Source: DASRJW01 sp964567755
GTDB lineage: Bacteria > Krumholzibacteriota > Krumholzibacteriia > G020349025
DNA: 58,085 nt
Direction of reading: 5' to 3'
Assembly (NCBI GenBank): GCA_964567755.1
Contig: CAZMNW010000043.1
Span: 1 to 58,085, forward strand
Shown here piece after piece: positions 45,050-52,715 of this stretch (the stretch's first letter is position 1; the number at the start of each line of letters is the position of its first letter). A program made the position numbers and the translations under genes. Below the pieces are notes generated by a model, which was given only the letters and a program-made list of their open reading frames with translations, was not told where the DNA came from and made no database searches.

Positions 45050-46054
45050 GTGGAACAGACGCGTTCCTCGCAGGCGGATGGGCAGCGCATCGCCGAGTTG
45101 GTGCCCGGGATGCGTTCCGACGCAGTCCTTGTGGTGAAGAAAAAGGTGCGGCGCGAACAGCCGGATGGCTCGCGCTATCTGCTCTTTCAGCTCGCCGATC
45201 GCAGTGGGCAGATCAACGCCGTGCTCTGGCATGGCGCCGACGTCGTCGACACCCAGATCGAAGCCGGTGACCTCGCCCATGTGCGCGGCGAGGTGCAGCT
45301 GTACCAGAACGCCCGGCAGATCAAAGTGCAACGGATCGAGCGCGCCGATCCCAGCGCCCATGATCTCGCCGATTTCCTTCCGACGACATCGGCGGATCTC
45401 GATCTCCTCTACGAACGCTTGCTCGTGGTGGTGGACAGCGTCGGCGAACCATTCCTGCGCCGGTTGTACGCGGACATCTTCCGCGATCCCACGGTGCGCC
45501 AGCGCTTTCAGCGCGCCCCTGCGGGCAAGAGCTGGCATCACGCCTATGTCGGCGGTTTGTTGGAACACGTGTTGTCGATGCTCGATCTCGCCTTTGTCCT
45601 GGCGCGTAACTATCCGCTGCTGGATCGCGACTTGCTGGTTGGTGGAGTGTTGTTGCACGACATCGGCAAGATCGAGGAGCTGGTGGTTCGCGGCAGCATC
45701 GATTATTCGACATCCGGAAGGCTCGTCGGCCACTTGGTGCAAGGCTGCATCCTGGTGGCGCGGGCCATTGATGCCATCGAGGGATTTCCCGCCGACCTGC
45801 GCGCACGGGTCTTGCACCTGATCGTCGGTCATCATGGCGAGGTGGCGCGGGGCTCGCCGAAGCCGCCGATGACATTGGAGGCCGTGGCGACCCATCTGCT
45901 CGATCACCTGGATTCGCAGACGCAAGCCGTGGCGCAGGTGGTGGGCGACATCCGCAGTGGCGACGGTTGGAGTGAGCACATCCGGCTCGTCGATCGACAG
46001 TTTTATCGCGGCGGCCAGAGCGTTGCTCCCGGGGCGACCGCCGGCGAAGGCTGA
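45050..46054 (+). CDS. OB-fold/HD-domain protein, YhaM-like 3'-5' exoribonuclease
   Basis: A 334-residue protein with an N-terminal OB-fold (about 15-105, YLLFQLADRSGQINAVLW) and a C-terminal HD metal-dependent phosphohydrolase domain: His in KSWHHAYVGGLLEH, His203-Asp204 in LLHDIGKIEEL, and HHG. This is the build of YhaM/CBF1-type 3'-5' exoribonucleases. I chose GTG 45050, with GGAGG (45039-45043) at spacing 6; several ATG codons upstream (45013 is out of frame; 45017, 45026 and 45035 are in frame) overlap the ychF end and lack a site. Alternative: an HD phosphohydrolase of another nucleotide substrate. Confidence 0.85.
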   Translation: MEQTRSSQADGQRIAELVPGMRSDAVLVVKKKVRREQPDGSRYLLFQLADRSGQINAVLWHGADVVDTQIEAGDLAHVRGEVQLYQNARQIKVQRIERADPSAHDLADFLPTTSADLDLLYERLLVVVDSVGEPFLRRLYADIFRDPTVRQRFQRAPAGKSWHHAYVGGLLEHVLSMLDLAFVLARNYPLLDRDLLVGGVLLHDIGKIEELVVRGSIDYSTSGRLVGHLVQGCILVARAIDAIEGFPADLRARVLHLIVGHHGEVARGSPKPPMTLEAVATHLLDHLDSQTQAVAQVVGDIRSGDGWSEHIRLVDRQFYRGGQSVAPGATAGEG

Positions 46055-46101
46055 CGCAAGCAGCGCACGGTGCACGAGAGTGGCGCGCTCGTGGAGGGGA
46101 C

Positions 46102-47268
46102 ATGGACACGCTGCCAGCATGGGTCGAGGTCGATCTGGATGCCCTGGCGCACAACGTCACCGTGGTGCGCCGCTTGACCGGGCCCGACACCCGCATTCTA
46201 TTCATCGTCAAAGCCGATGCATATGGGCATGGCGCCGTCGAGGTGGCGCGCGAGGCTGTGCGCGCTGGTGTTCACATGCTTGGCGTCGCCACCGTCGACG
46301 AGGGGCGGGAGCTGCGCGCCGCCGGGATCGATGCCGCCATCCTGGTGCTGTCACCGGCGCTCCCAGCCGAGATTCCGGCGCTCTTGGAAGCAGAGTTGCG
46401 CACCACGGTCCCCGACCTGGAGTTCGCCGCGCAGTTGTCGGACGCCGCGCGGCGATGCGGCAAGCTCGCGCCGGTACACGTCGAGATCGACACCGGCATG
46501 GGGCGAAGCGGGATTCACGCCAGCGTCGCCGCAAGCTGCATCGAGCAAATCAGCCACCTGCCCGGCGTGGTGATCGAAGGCGTGTTCACGCATTTTCCAG
46601 TGTCGGATACCGACGTGGAATTCACTCGCCAGCAGTGCGCGACATTCCAGGATATCGTGGCGCGCTTGCGCCGCTCCGGCCTGCACATCGCACTCGTCCA
46701 CGCCAGCAATTCGGCGGGAATTCTCGAACTGCGCCAGGCGGATCTCGATATGGTGCGGCCCGGCGGCATGCTCTACGGCTGCTGGCCCGAGGCACGGCTC
46801 TCGGGTCGCGCAGCGTTGCGACCGGTAATGAGCTTCCATGCGCGCCTGGTGCAGGTGCGCCGGCTGCCGCCGCGCACGCCGATCAGCTACGGCGGGGATG
46901 CGCACACGTGGCGCGATGCGGTGATCGGGGTGGTGCCGGTGGGGTATGGCCATGGTTTGTCGCGCGCGTACTCTGGACGCGGAGTCATGCTGTTTCGTGG
47001 CCGCCGCGTCCCCATCCTCGGACGTGTGACCATGGACATGACGATGCTCGATCTCACCGGTTGCGATGCGCGCGTCGGTGAAGAGGTGGTCATCTTCGGC
47101 GCCCAGGGCGCCGAATGTATCGGCATCGACGAAATCGCCTCGGCCACCGGCATCATTGGCTACGAGGTGTTGTGCGGGATTTCGAAGCGCGTCGTGCGCG
47201 TCTATCGCCGACACGGCGGTGTCGAGTCGATGCGTGGCCTGACGGGCGTGCGTGCGCTGCAGTCCTAG
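46102..47268 (+). CDS. alr: Alanine racemase
   Basis: A 388-residue PLP enzyme interconverting L- and D-alanine for peptidoglycan. The PLP lysine is Lys37 in VKADAYGHG, and the second-site Tyr lies in TPISYGGDA. VPVGYGHGLSR and the metal-free RVTMDMTMLDLT block are typical. ATG 46102 has GGAGGGG upstream. The C-terminus ends LCGISKRVVRVYR plus a short tail. Cell-wall role links it to the class A PBP encoded downstream, though the immediate neighbours are nuclease and nucleoside genes. Confidence 0.96.
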   Translation: MDTLPAWVEVDLDALAHNVTVVRRLTGPDTRILFIVKADAYGHGAVEVAREAVRAGVHMLGVATVDEGRELRAAGIDAAILVLSPALPAEIPALLEAELRTTVPDLEFAAQLSDAARRCGKLAPVHVEIDTGMGRSGIHASVAASCIEQISHLPGVVIEGVFTHFPVSDTDVEFTRQQCATFQDIVARLRRSGLHIALVHASNSAGILELRQADLDMVRPGGMLYGCWPEARLSGRAALRPVMSFHARLVQVRRLPPRTPISYGGDAHTWRDAVIGVVPVGYGHGLSRAYSGRGVMLFRGRRVPILGRVTMDMTMLDLTGCDARVGEEVVIFGAQGAECIGIDEIASATGIIGYEVLCGISKRVVRVYRRHGGVESMRGLTGVRALQS

Positions 47269-47283
47269 AGTGGGGGGAAATTC

Positions 47284-48462
47284 TTGCACGGCCGCGTGTT
47301 CCTCATCGTTCTCGACGGTGTCGGTGTCGGCGAGGCTCCGGACGCGGACGCCTACGGCGATACCGGCAGCGATTCGATCGGCAACACCTCGCGTGCCGTC
47401 GGCGGTCTCCAGTTGCCGACCCTCGGACGTCTGGGCTTGGGAGCGCTGACGCGAATCCAAGGCGTAGCCCCCGCGTCATTGGCGCAAGCGAGCTTTGGCC
47501 GGATGGCGGAAGTCTCGGCGGGCAAAGACAGCACGACCGGGCACTGGGAGCTGTGCGGCCTGGTGACGCACACACCATTTCCGACCTATCCGGACGGCTT
47601 CCCGCCGGAAGTGCTGGGCCCCTTCGAGGCCGCGCTCGGCAGAGGCGTTCTCGGCAACCGCGCCGTTTCGGGGACGGTCATTCTCGAGGAACTCGGCGAC
47701 GCACACGTCCGCACGGGGTGTCCGATCGTCTACACCTCCGCGGACAGTGTGTTTCAAATCGCCGCCCACGAGGAGGTCGTGCCGATCGAGCAACTCTATC
47801 GTTGGTGCGCGATCGCGCGCGCCCAGTTGACCGGGCCGCATCGGGTCGGACGCGTGATTGCGCGGCCCTTCAACGGTTCTGCGGGGCAGTACCGGCGTAC
47901 GCCAAGGCGTCGCGACTATGCGGTCGCGCCGCCTTCGCCATCGTTGCTCGACGTGTTGTATGGCGCTGGACACCGCGTCGTCGGCATCGGCAAGATCGAA
48001 GATCTGTTCTCGGGTCGTGGTCTGAGCGATGTCGATCACACCACGTCGAACGCCGCGGGCATGCAGTCGACGGCGCGTTGGGCAGCCGAGGCGCCCCCCG
48101 GAAGCCTGGTGTTCACCAACCTCAACGATTTCGACACGCTGTGGGGACACCGCAACGACCCGATCGGTTACGCGGCGGGCCTCGCGGACTTCGATGCATG
48201 GCTGGGTGGCTTGCTCGCGGACCTGCGTGCCGGAGATCTCTTGCTCCTCACCTCGGACCACGGCAACGACCCGACGACGCCGAGCACGGATCACTCGCGC
48301 GAGTACGTGCCGCTCGTCGCCAAGCTGATCGGTACCAACCGCGGCGTGGCACTCGGGGATCGCGAGGGGTTCATGGATGTGGCGGCGACTGTGCTCGAGC
48401 ATCTGGGGCGGCCGGAGCGCCTCGGGGGCCGTAGCTTTCGCGCTGACTTGGAGGGCCGATGA
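47284..48462 (+). CDS. deoB: Phosphopentomutase
   Basis: A 392-residue alkaline-phosphatase-superfamily mutase converting (deoxy)ribose 1-phosphate to the 5-phosphate. Metal and nucleophile blocks are present: VLDGVGVGEAPDA (Asp11), GKDSTTGHWELCG (phospho-Thr) and TSDHGNDPTTP. It starts at TTG 47284 with a GGGGGG ribosome binding site and is 15 bases after alr. Its stop overlaps cdd (ATGA). It links the phosphorylase DeoA to the aldolase DeoC and the isomerase RpiB encoded downstream. Confidence 0.96.
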   Translation: MHGRVFLIVLDGVGVGEAPDADAYGDTGSDSIGNTSRAVGGLQLPTLGRLGLGALTRIQGVAPASLAQASFGRMAEVSAGKDSTTGHWELCGLVTHTPFPTYPDGFPPEVLGPFEAALGRGVLGNRAVSGTVILEELGDAHVRTGCPIVYTSADSVFQIAAHEEVVPIEQLYRWCAIARAQLTGPHRVGRVIARPFNGSAGQYRRTPRRRDYAVAPPSPSLLDVLYGAGHRVVGIGKIEDLFSGRGLSDVDHTTSNAAGMQSTARWAAEAPPGSLVFTNLNDFDTLWGHRNDPIGYAAGLADFDAWLGGLLADLRAGDLLLLTSDHGNDPTTPSTDHSREYVPLVAKLIGTNRGVALGDREGFMDVAATVLEHLGRPERLGGRSFRADLEGR

Positions 48463-48911
48463 AGGCGCTCGGGGCGGCGGATCGCGCGCTGGTCGCAGCC
48501 GCTCGCAGCGTGCGCCGGCACGCGCATGCGCCCTATTCGGGCTTCAAGGTGGGGGCGGCACTGCGGCGGCGCGACGGCAGCATCTACCGCGGCTGCAATG
48601 TCGAGAACGCGAGCCTGGGGGCCGGCATCTGCGCTGAGCGCGCGGCGTTGTTGCAAGCGGTCGCCGACGGCATGCGGCCCGGTGAAATGCAGGCGCTGGC
48701 AGTCTACACTGGGGCCCGCGAGCCGACGCCGCCATGCGGCATGTGCCTGCAGTGTCTGGTCGAGTTCGGCCGCGATTTGCCGGTCTTGCTCGCCGGGCCA
48801 CGACGGTTGGAAACAGTGCAGTTGCAGGTCTTGTTGCCACGGCCGTTCACGCGTTTCCCGCGACGGCAGCGGAACGGCAGTGCCCTGCGGCGAACACGGA
48901 CGCGACGGTGA
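48459..48911 (+). CDS. cdd: Cytidine deaminase
   Basis: A 150-residue cytidine/deoxycytidine deaminase. The zinc ligands are in GICAERAAL (Cys plus catalytic Glu) and PPCGMCLQCL (two Cys), the homotetrameric short form. It overlaps deoB (ATGA) and makes uridine/deoxyuridine for DeoA. The C-terminus is extended by a basic Arg-rich tail of about 25 residues beyond the usual LLPxxF end (LLPRPFTRF). Confidence 0.95.
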   Translation: MKALGAADRALVAAARSVRRHAHAPYSGFKVGAALRRRDGSIYRGCNVENASLGAGICAERAALLQAVADGMRPGEMQALAVYTGAREPTPPCGMCLQCLVEFGRDLPVLLAGPRRLETVQLQVLLPRPFTRFPRRQRNGSALRRTRTRR

Positions 48912-48915
48912 ATGC

Positions 48916-49440
48916 ATGCGTCTCGAAGACATCCAGGAACAGTTGCGAGCGCAACGGCGCGGCGGCCGGCGGCGAGCGACGGCAGACGCGGATGTGCGCG
49001 TTGCGCTCGGCAGCGATCACGGCGGTTTCGACCTCAAGGAAGCGCTGCGTGCGGCACTGGCCGCGCGTGGGATCGCCATCGAGGACTGCGGCACGCATGA
49101 CACCCGAGCTGTGGATTACCCGGACATCGCGGTGGCGGTGGCACGGCGTGTCATCAGTGGCGCTTGCACATTCGGCATCATCGTGGATGCGGCCGGGCTC
49201 GGCTCGTGCATGGCGGCGAACAAGGTGGCCGGGATTCGTGCCGCGACCTGCCACGACGAGAGGACGGTGCGCAACAGCCGCGAGCACAACGATGCCAACG
49301 TCTTGGTGCTCGGAGCGCGTGTGCTGCATCCCGGTTTCGCCAGACGCCTGGTGTTCCTGTGGCTGCGCACCCCGTTCGCCGGCGGCCGGCATGCGGCGCG
49401 CGTCGCCAAGATCGATGCCCTCGACCAGGATCGCGGCTAA
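48916..49440 (+). CDS. rpiB: Ribose-5-phosphate isomerase B with N-terminal extension
   Basis: A 174-residue RpiB; the usual protein is about 145-150. The core begins near residue 27 with VRVALGSDHGGFDLKE, and the active-site loop reads GLGSCMAANKVAG, with HDERTVRNSREHNDANV. The first 26 residues (MRLEDIQEQLRAQ then Arg/Gly-rich) are extra: a short possible helix plus a basic linker. This resembles the extension on DeoC encoded next. ATG 48916 is five bases after the cdd stop and has no strong site; translation may be coupled to cdd. Confidence 0.94.
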   Translation: MRLEDIQEQLRAQRRGGRRRATADADVRVALGSDHGGFDLKEALRAALAARGIAIEDCGTHDTRAVDYPDIAVAVARRVISGACTFGIIVDAAGLGSCMAANKVAGIRAATCHDERTVRNSREHNDANVLVLGARVLHPGFARRLVFLWLRTPFAGGRHAARVAKIDALDQDRG

Positions 49441-49450
49441 GTCCGCGGCG

Positions 49451-49480
49451 CTGGCGCGCGACCGCCCGGAGCCTTAGGAT
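49451..49480 (+). promoter_or_regulatory. Weak possible promoter of deoC-deoA
   Basis: CTGGCG (49451-49456), 18 bases, TAGGAT (49475-49480). The -10 equals that proposed upstream of the GT-C gene, but the -35 is poor. CGGAGGAG follows just before deoC. Confidence 0.3.
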
Positions 49481-49500
49481 CCTTTGCTCCCGGAGGAGCC

Positions 49501-50412
49501 ATGCGCGACGAAGACATCGTGCAGCAAGTGACCACACGGGTGCTCGAACGCCTCGGGCCAGGGTGGCACGATGAGTTGCGGCGTGATTTCGCCGTTCTGA
49601 CGCAACACCAGGGCGCTGCCGACGACGATTCATGCTGCGAGTGCAGCGGGCGTGGAGAATGTCACCGGCGCCGGCCGGTGACGGTGCGGCGCATTCTGGA
49701 CGCCGGCGCTTGCCGGGTCGCGGCGCGCTACCCGAGTGGGCCGGTTCCCGACGACCTCGCGCCGTGCATCGATCACACGCTGCTGCGCCCGGAAGCGACC
49801 TATGCTCAGGTGACGCAGCTGTGCCGCGAGGCGGCGGAGTTTCGCTTCGCCAGCGTTTGTCTCAACCCGGTGCACGTGGGCGGCGCGCGTGCGCTGCTCG
49901 CCGGTTCCGGCGTCGCCGTGTGCACCGTTGTCGGCTTTCCGCTCGGCGCCACCACCACCGAGGTCAAGGTGCTGGAGACGCGCCAAGCGGTCGAATCGGG
50001 CGCCAGCGAGATCGACATGGTGCTGCACATCGGCGCGCTCAAGTCGGGGGATTTCGCGGCAGTGGAGAACGACGTTCGCCGCGTCGCCGATGCCTGCGGG
50101 AGCGAGGTGCTGCTCAAGGTCATCCTCGAGGCGGCGTTGCTGAGCGACGAAGAAAAGGTGCAGGCTTGCATTCTCGCCAAGGCGGCGGGAGCCGATTTCG
50201 TCAAGACTTCGACCGGCTTCGGACCGGGCGGCGCGACCATCGCCGATGTCGAGCTGATGCGGCGCGTGGTCGGCCAAGACCTGGGCGTCAAGGCGGCCGG
50301 CGGCATCCGGGATCGCGACACGGCCGAGCGCATGATCCGCGCCGGCGCCGATCGTGTCGGTGCCAGTGCCTCGGTCAAGATCATGCGGGAGCGTGACACC
50401 GCTCGATCATGA
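49501..50412 (+). CDS. deoC: Deoxyribose-phosphate aldolase with N-terminal amphipathic helix and Cys cluster
   Basis: A 303-residue DeoC that cleaves deoxyribose 5-phosphate to acetaldehyde and glyceraldehyde 3-phosphate. The core (about 86-300) has CIDHTLLRPEAT, TVVGFPLGATTT, catalytic Lys235 in VKTSTGFGPGGAT and VKAAGGIRD. The first 85 residues are extra: MRDEDIVQQVTTRVLERLG forms an amphipathic helix (Ile6, Val10, Val14, Leu18 on one face), then a linker with Cys45, Cys46, Cys48 and Cys54. Helices like this target enzymes to bacterial microcompartments, and DeoC with RpiB is the content of sugar-phosphate-utilising microcompartments; no shell gene is in the window. ATG 49501 has CGGAGGAG. 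Confidence 0.94.
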   Translation: MRDEDIVQQVTTRVLERLGPGWHDELRRDFAVLTQHQGAADDDSCCECSGRGECHRRRPVTVRRILDAGACRVAARYPSGPVPDDLAPCIDHTLLRPEATYAQVTQLCREAAEFRFASVCLNPVHVGGARALLAGSGVAVCTVVGFPLGATTTEVKVLETRQAVESGASEIDMVLHIGALKSGDFAAVENDVRRVADACGSEVLLKVILEAALLSDEEKVQACILAKAAGADFVKTSTGFGPGGATIADVELMRRVVGQDLGVKAAGGIRDRDTAERMIRAGADRVGASASVKIMRERDTARS

Positions 50413-51728
50413 ATCTGCGCGAGCTGTTGGAGCGAAAGAAACAGGGTGGTCGGCTCGCGGCGACCGAGATCCAAGCCCTCGTCGAGGGCTACGTCGGCGG
50501 CCGCATTCCCGATTATCAAATGGCAGCCTTGCTCATGGCGGTGTGGTTCCGTGGCCTGGACACGGAAGAGACGGTCGCCCTCACCGCAGCGATGTGGAAG
50601 AGCGGGCAAGTGCTCGATCTCGACTCCATCCCCGAGCCGAAAGTCGACAAGCATTCCACCGGCGGTGTTGGCGACAAGGTGTCGTTGGCACTCGTCGGTG
50701 TCGCCATGGCCTGCGGTCTGCGGGTGCCGATGTTGTCGGGGCGCGCGCTCGGCCACACGGGCGGCACCCTGGACAAGTTGGAATCGATCCCCGGCTACAG
50801 CACGAGTTTCGATCGCCCGCGCTTCATGCGTTTGCTCGCTGACCCGGGCGCGACGATCGTGGGGCAAGGGGAGGATCTGGTGCCGGCGGATCGCGAGCTG
50901 TATGCGTTGCGTGATGTCACCGCCACGGTCGACTGCGTGCCGCTCATCGTCGCCAGCATCTTGTCGAAAAAACTGGCGTCGGGTGTGCGCGCCGTGGTCA
51001 TGGATGTGAAGGTCGGAAGCGGCGCCTTCATGCGCAGCATGGACGAGGCCCGGGTGTTGGCCGCGACCCTGGTGCGCGTCGCGGCCGCCTTCGGCATGCG
51101 GGTGTCGGTGCTGTTCACGCGCATGGACGAGCCTCTCGGGGTCGCGGTGGGAAACGCCCTCGAGGTGATCGAGAGTGTCGATCTGCTGCGCGGCGGCGGC
51201 CCGCCGGATCTGCGCCAGCTGACCGTCGAGCTGGCGGCGGCGATGCTGCAGCTCGGCGGCGTCGAGACCGATGTCGCTGCGGGGCGCGCGCGCGCGGCGC
51301 GCACGCTCGATGACGGCAGCGCGCTCATGCGTTTTCGCCGCATGGTGGAAGGTCACGGCGGGCAACTGGCGTGGGACGAGCCGCAGTGCGGGTTGGCGCT
51401 GGCCGAGGTCAAGGCCGTCGTGCGTGCGCCGCGGCGCGCCGTGCTGCGGGCGGTGAACGGCATGGAAGTGGGTCTCGCCGTGGTGGATTTGGGTGGAGGG
51501 CGACAGCGCAAGGGCGATCGCATCGATCCAGAAGTGGGTTTGCGCTGGCGGGCGCGCATCGGCGATCGACTCGATGCCGGAGACATCGTCGCCGAAGTGC
51601 TGGCGCAGGATGCGACGGATCCGCAACCGATCGTGGCACGGTTGCAGGGCGCGCTGGGGTGGCAGGACACGGGGCTGCAACCGCAGCCGCTCGTTCTCGG
51701 ACGGGTTGCCGAGACCGGCTCGCCCTGA
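50409..51728 (+). CDS. deoA: Pyrimidine-nucleoside/thymidine phosphorylase
   Basis: A 439-residue phosphorylase splitting (deoxy)uridine and thymidine with phosphate to base and (deoxy)ribose 1-phosphate. The family signature SGRALGHTGGTLDKLESIPG, phosphate-site DKHSTGGVGDK and VKVGSGAFM are present, plus a C-terminal PYNP domain. ATG 50409 overlaps deoC (ATGA). With cdd, deoB, rpiB and deoC it completes a route from pyrimidine nucleosides to central metabolites. Confidence 0.96.
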   Translation: MNLRELLERKKQGGRLAATEIQALVEGYVGGRIPDYQMAALLMAVWFRGLDTEETVALTAAMWKSGQVLDLDSIPEPKVDKHSTGGVGDKVSLALVGVAMACGLRVPMLSGRALGHTGGTLDKLESIPGYSTSFDRPRFMRLLADPGATIVGQGEDLVPADRELYALRDVTATVDCVPLIVASILSKKLASGVRAVVMDVKVGSGAFMRSMDEARVLAATLVRVAAAFGMRVSVLFTRMDEPLGVAVGNALEVIESVDLLRGGGPPDLRQLTVELAAAMLQLGGVETDVAAGRARAARTLDDGSALMRFRRMVEGHGGQLAWDEPQCGLALAEVKAVVRAPRRAVLRAVNGMEVGLAVVDLGGGRQRKGDRIDPEVGLRWRARIGDRLDAGDIVAEVLAQDATDPQPIVARLQGALGWQDTGLQPQPLVLGRVAETGSP

Positions 51729-51782
51729 GGGCGCGCCGAGCGCCGGTGTGCAATCGCGCCGGGCGCGGAGGAGTTGGTTCGC

Positions 51783-52685
51783 ATGGGGACGCTCGATCGT
51801 GTCGTGGCGCAGGTGCTGCCGTACGTGCCGCGTGCGCTCGTCGGACGCGTGTCGTCACGCTACATCGCCGGCGCGAATCTGGAGGCCGCGCTGGCCACGG
51901 TTGCACGCTTGAACGCCAGCGGGACGCGCGGCACCGTCGACATCCTAGGCGAGTTCATCGGCAGCCTCGACGAAGCCGAGCAGGCCAAACGCGAGTACAT
52001 GGAGCTCCTGCAGGCGCTGGCCGCGCGCCGGCTCGATTCCCAGGCTTCGGTCAAGTTGTCGCAGCTCGGCCTCAAGCTCGATCCCGAAGTGTGCGCTCGG
52101 CACGTGCGCGATCTCGTGCGCGTGGCCGAGAGCCAGCAAACTCTGGTCACCCTCGACATGGAAGACAGCAGTTGCACGGACGCGACGCTGGCACTCTTCA
52201 CCGCGCTACGCAAGGACAGTGCGCACATAGGCGCCGTGCTGCAGGCCTGCTTGCGACGCAGCTCCTCCGATCTCGAGCGATTGCTGGCGCTCGAGCCCAA
52301 CATCCGCGTCTGCAAGGGCATCTACATCGAGCCGCCGGCGCTGGCCTACCAGGAGCGTGACGAAATTCGCCGTAGTTTCGTGGCGCTCGTCGAGCGCCTT
52401 CTGCGCCGTGGGGGTTTCGTCGGCATCGCCACTCACGATGAGGTGTTGGTCGAACGCTGCCGCGAGCTGCTGCAGAAGTACCATGTCGACGCCAGCCGTT
52501 TCGAGTTCCAGATGCTGATGGGCGTGCGCGAGGGAATGCGGCGCCGGCTGCTTGATGCCGGTTATCCGCTGCGCGTCTACGTGCCGTATGGTCGCCACTG
52601 GTACGCCTACTCCATTCGCCGCTTGAAGGAAAACCCAGCGATCGCGGGCCTCGTGCTTCGCAACCTCTTCGAGCGTTCTTCCTGA
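51783..52685 (+). CDS. Proline dehydrogenase
   Basis: A 300-residue monofunctional FAD-linked proline dehydrogenase, oxidising proline to pyrroline-5-carboxylate. Barrel blocks SVKLSQLGLKLD, LVTLDMEDSS, RVCKGIYIEP, IATHD and FEFQMLMGVR are present, ending in VPYGRHWYAYSIRRLKENP, the C-terminal proline/FAD site. I chose ATG 51783, with GGAGGAG (51767-51773) at spacing 9; TTG 51774 is too close to that site. No P5C dehydrogenase gene is adjacent. It lies 30 bases from the convergent PBP gene end. Confidence 0.93.
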   Translation: MGTLDRVVAQVLPYVPRALVGRVSSRYIAGANLEAALATVARLNASGTRGTVDILGEFIGSLDEAEQAKREYMELLQALAARRLDSQASVKLSQLGLKLDPEVCARHVRDLVRVAESQQTLVTLDMEDSSCTDATLALFTALRKDSAHIGAVLQACLRRSSSDLERLLALEPNIRVCKGIYIEPPALAYQERDEIRRSFVALVERLLRRGGFVGIATHDEVLVERCRELLQKYHVDASRFEFQMLMGVREGMRRRLLDAGYPLRVYVPYGRHWYAYSIRRLKENPAIAGLVLRNLFERSS

Positions 52686-52715
52686 CGCCTGCGCCGGCGA
52701 CGGCAATTGCGCGGT

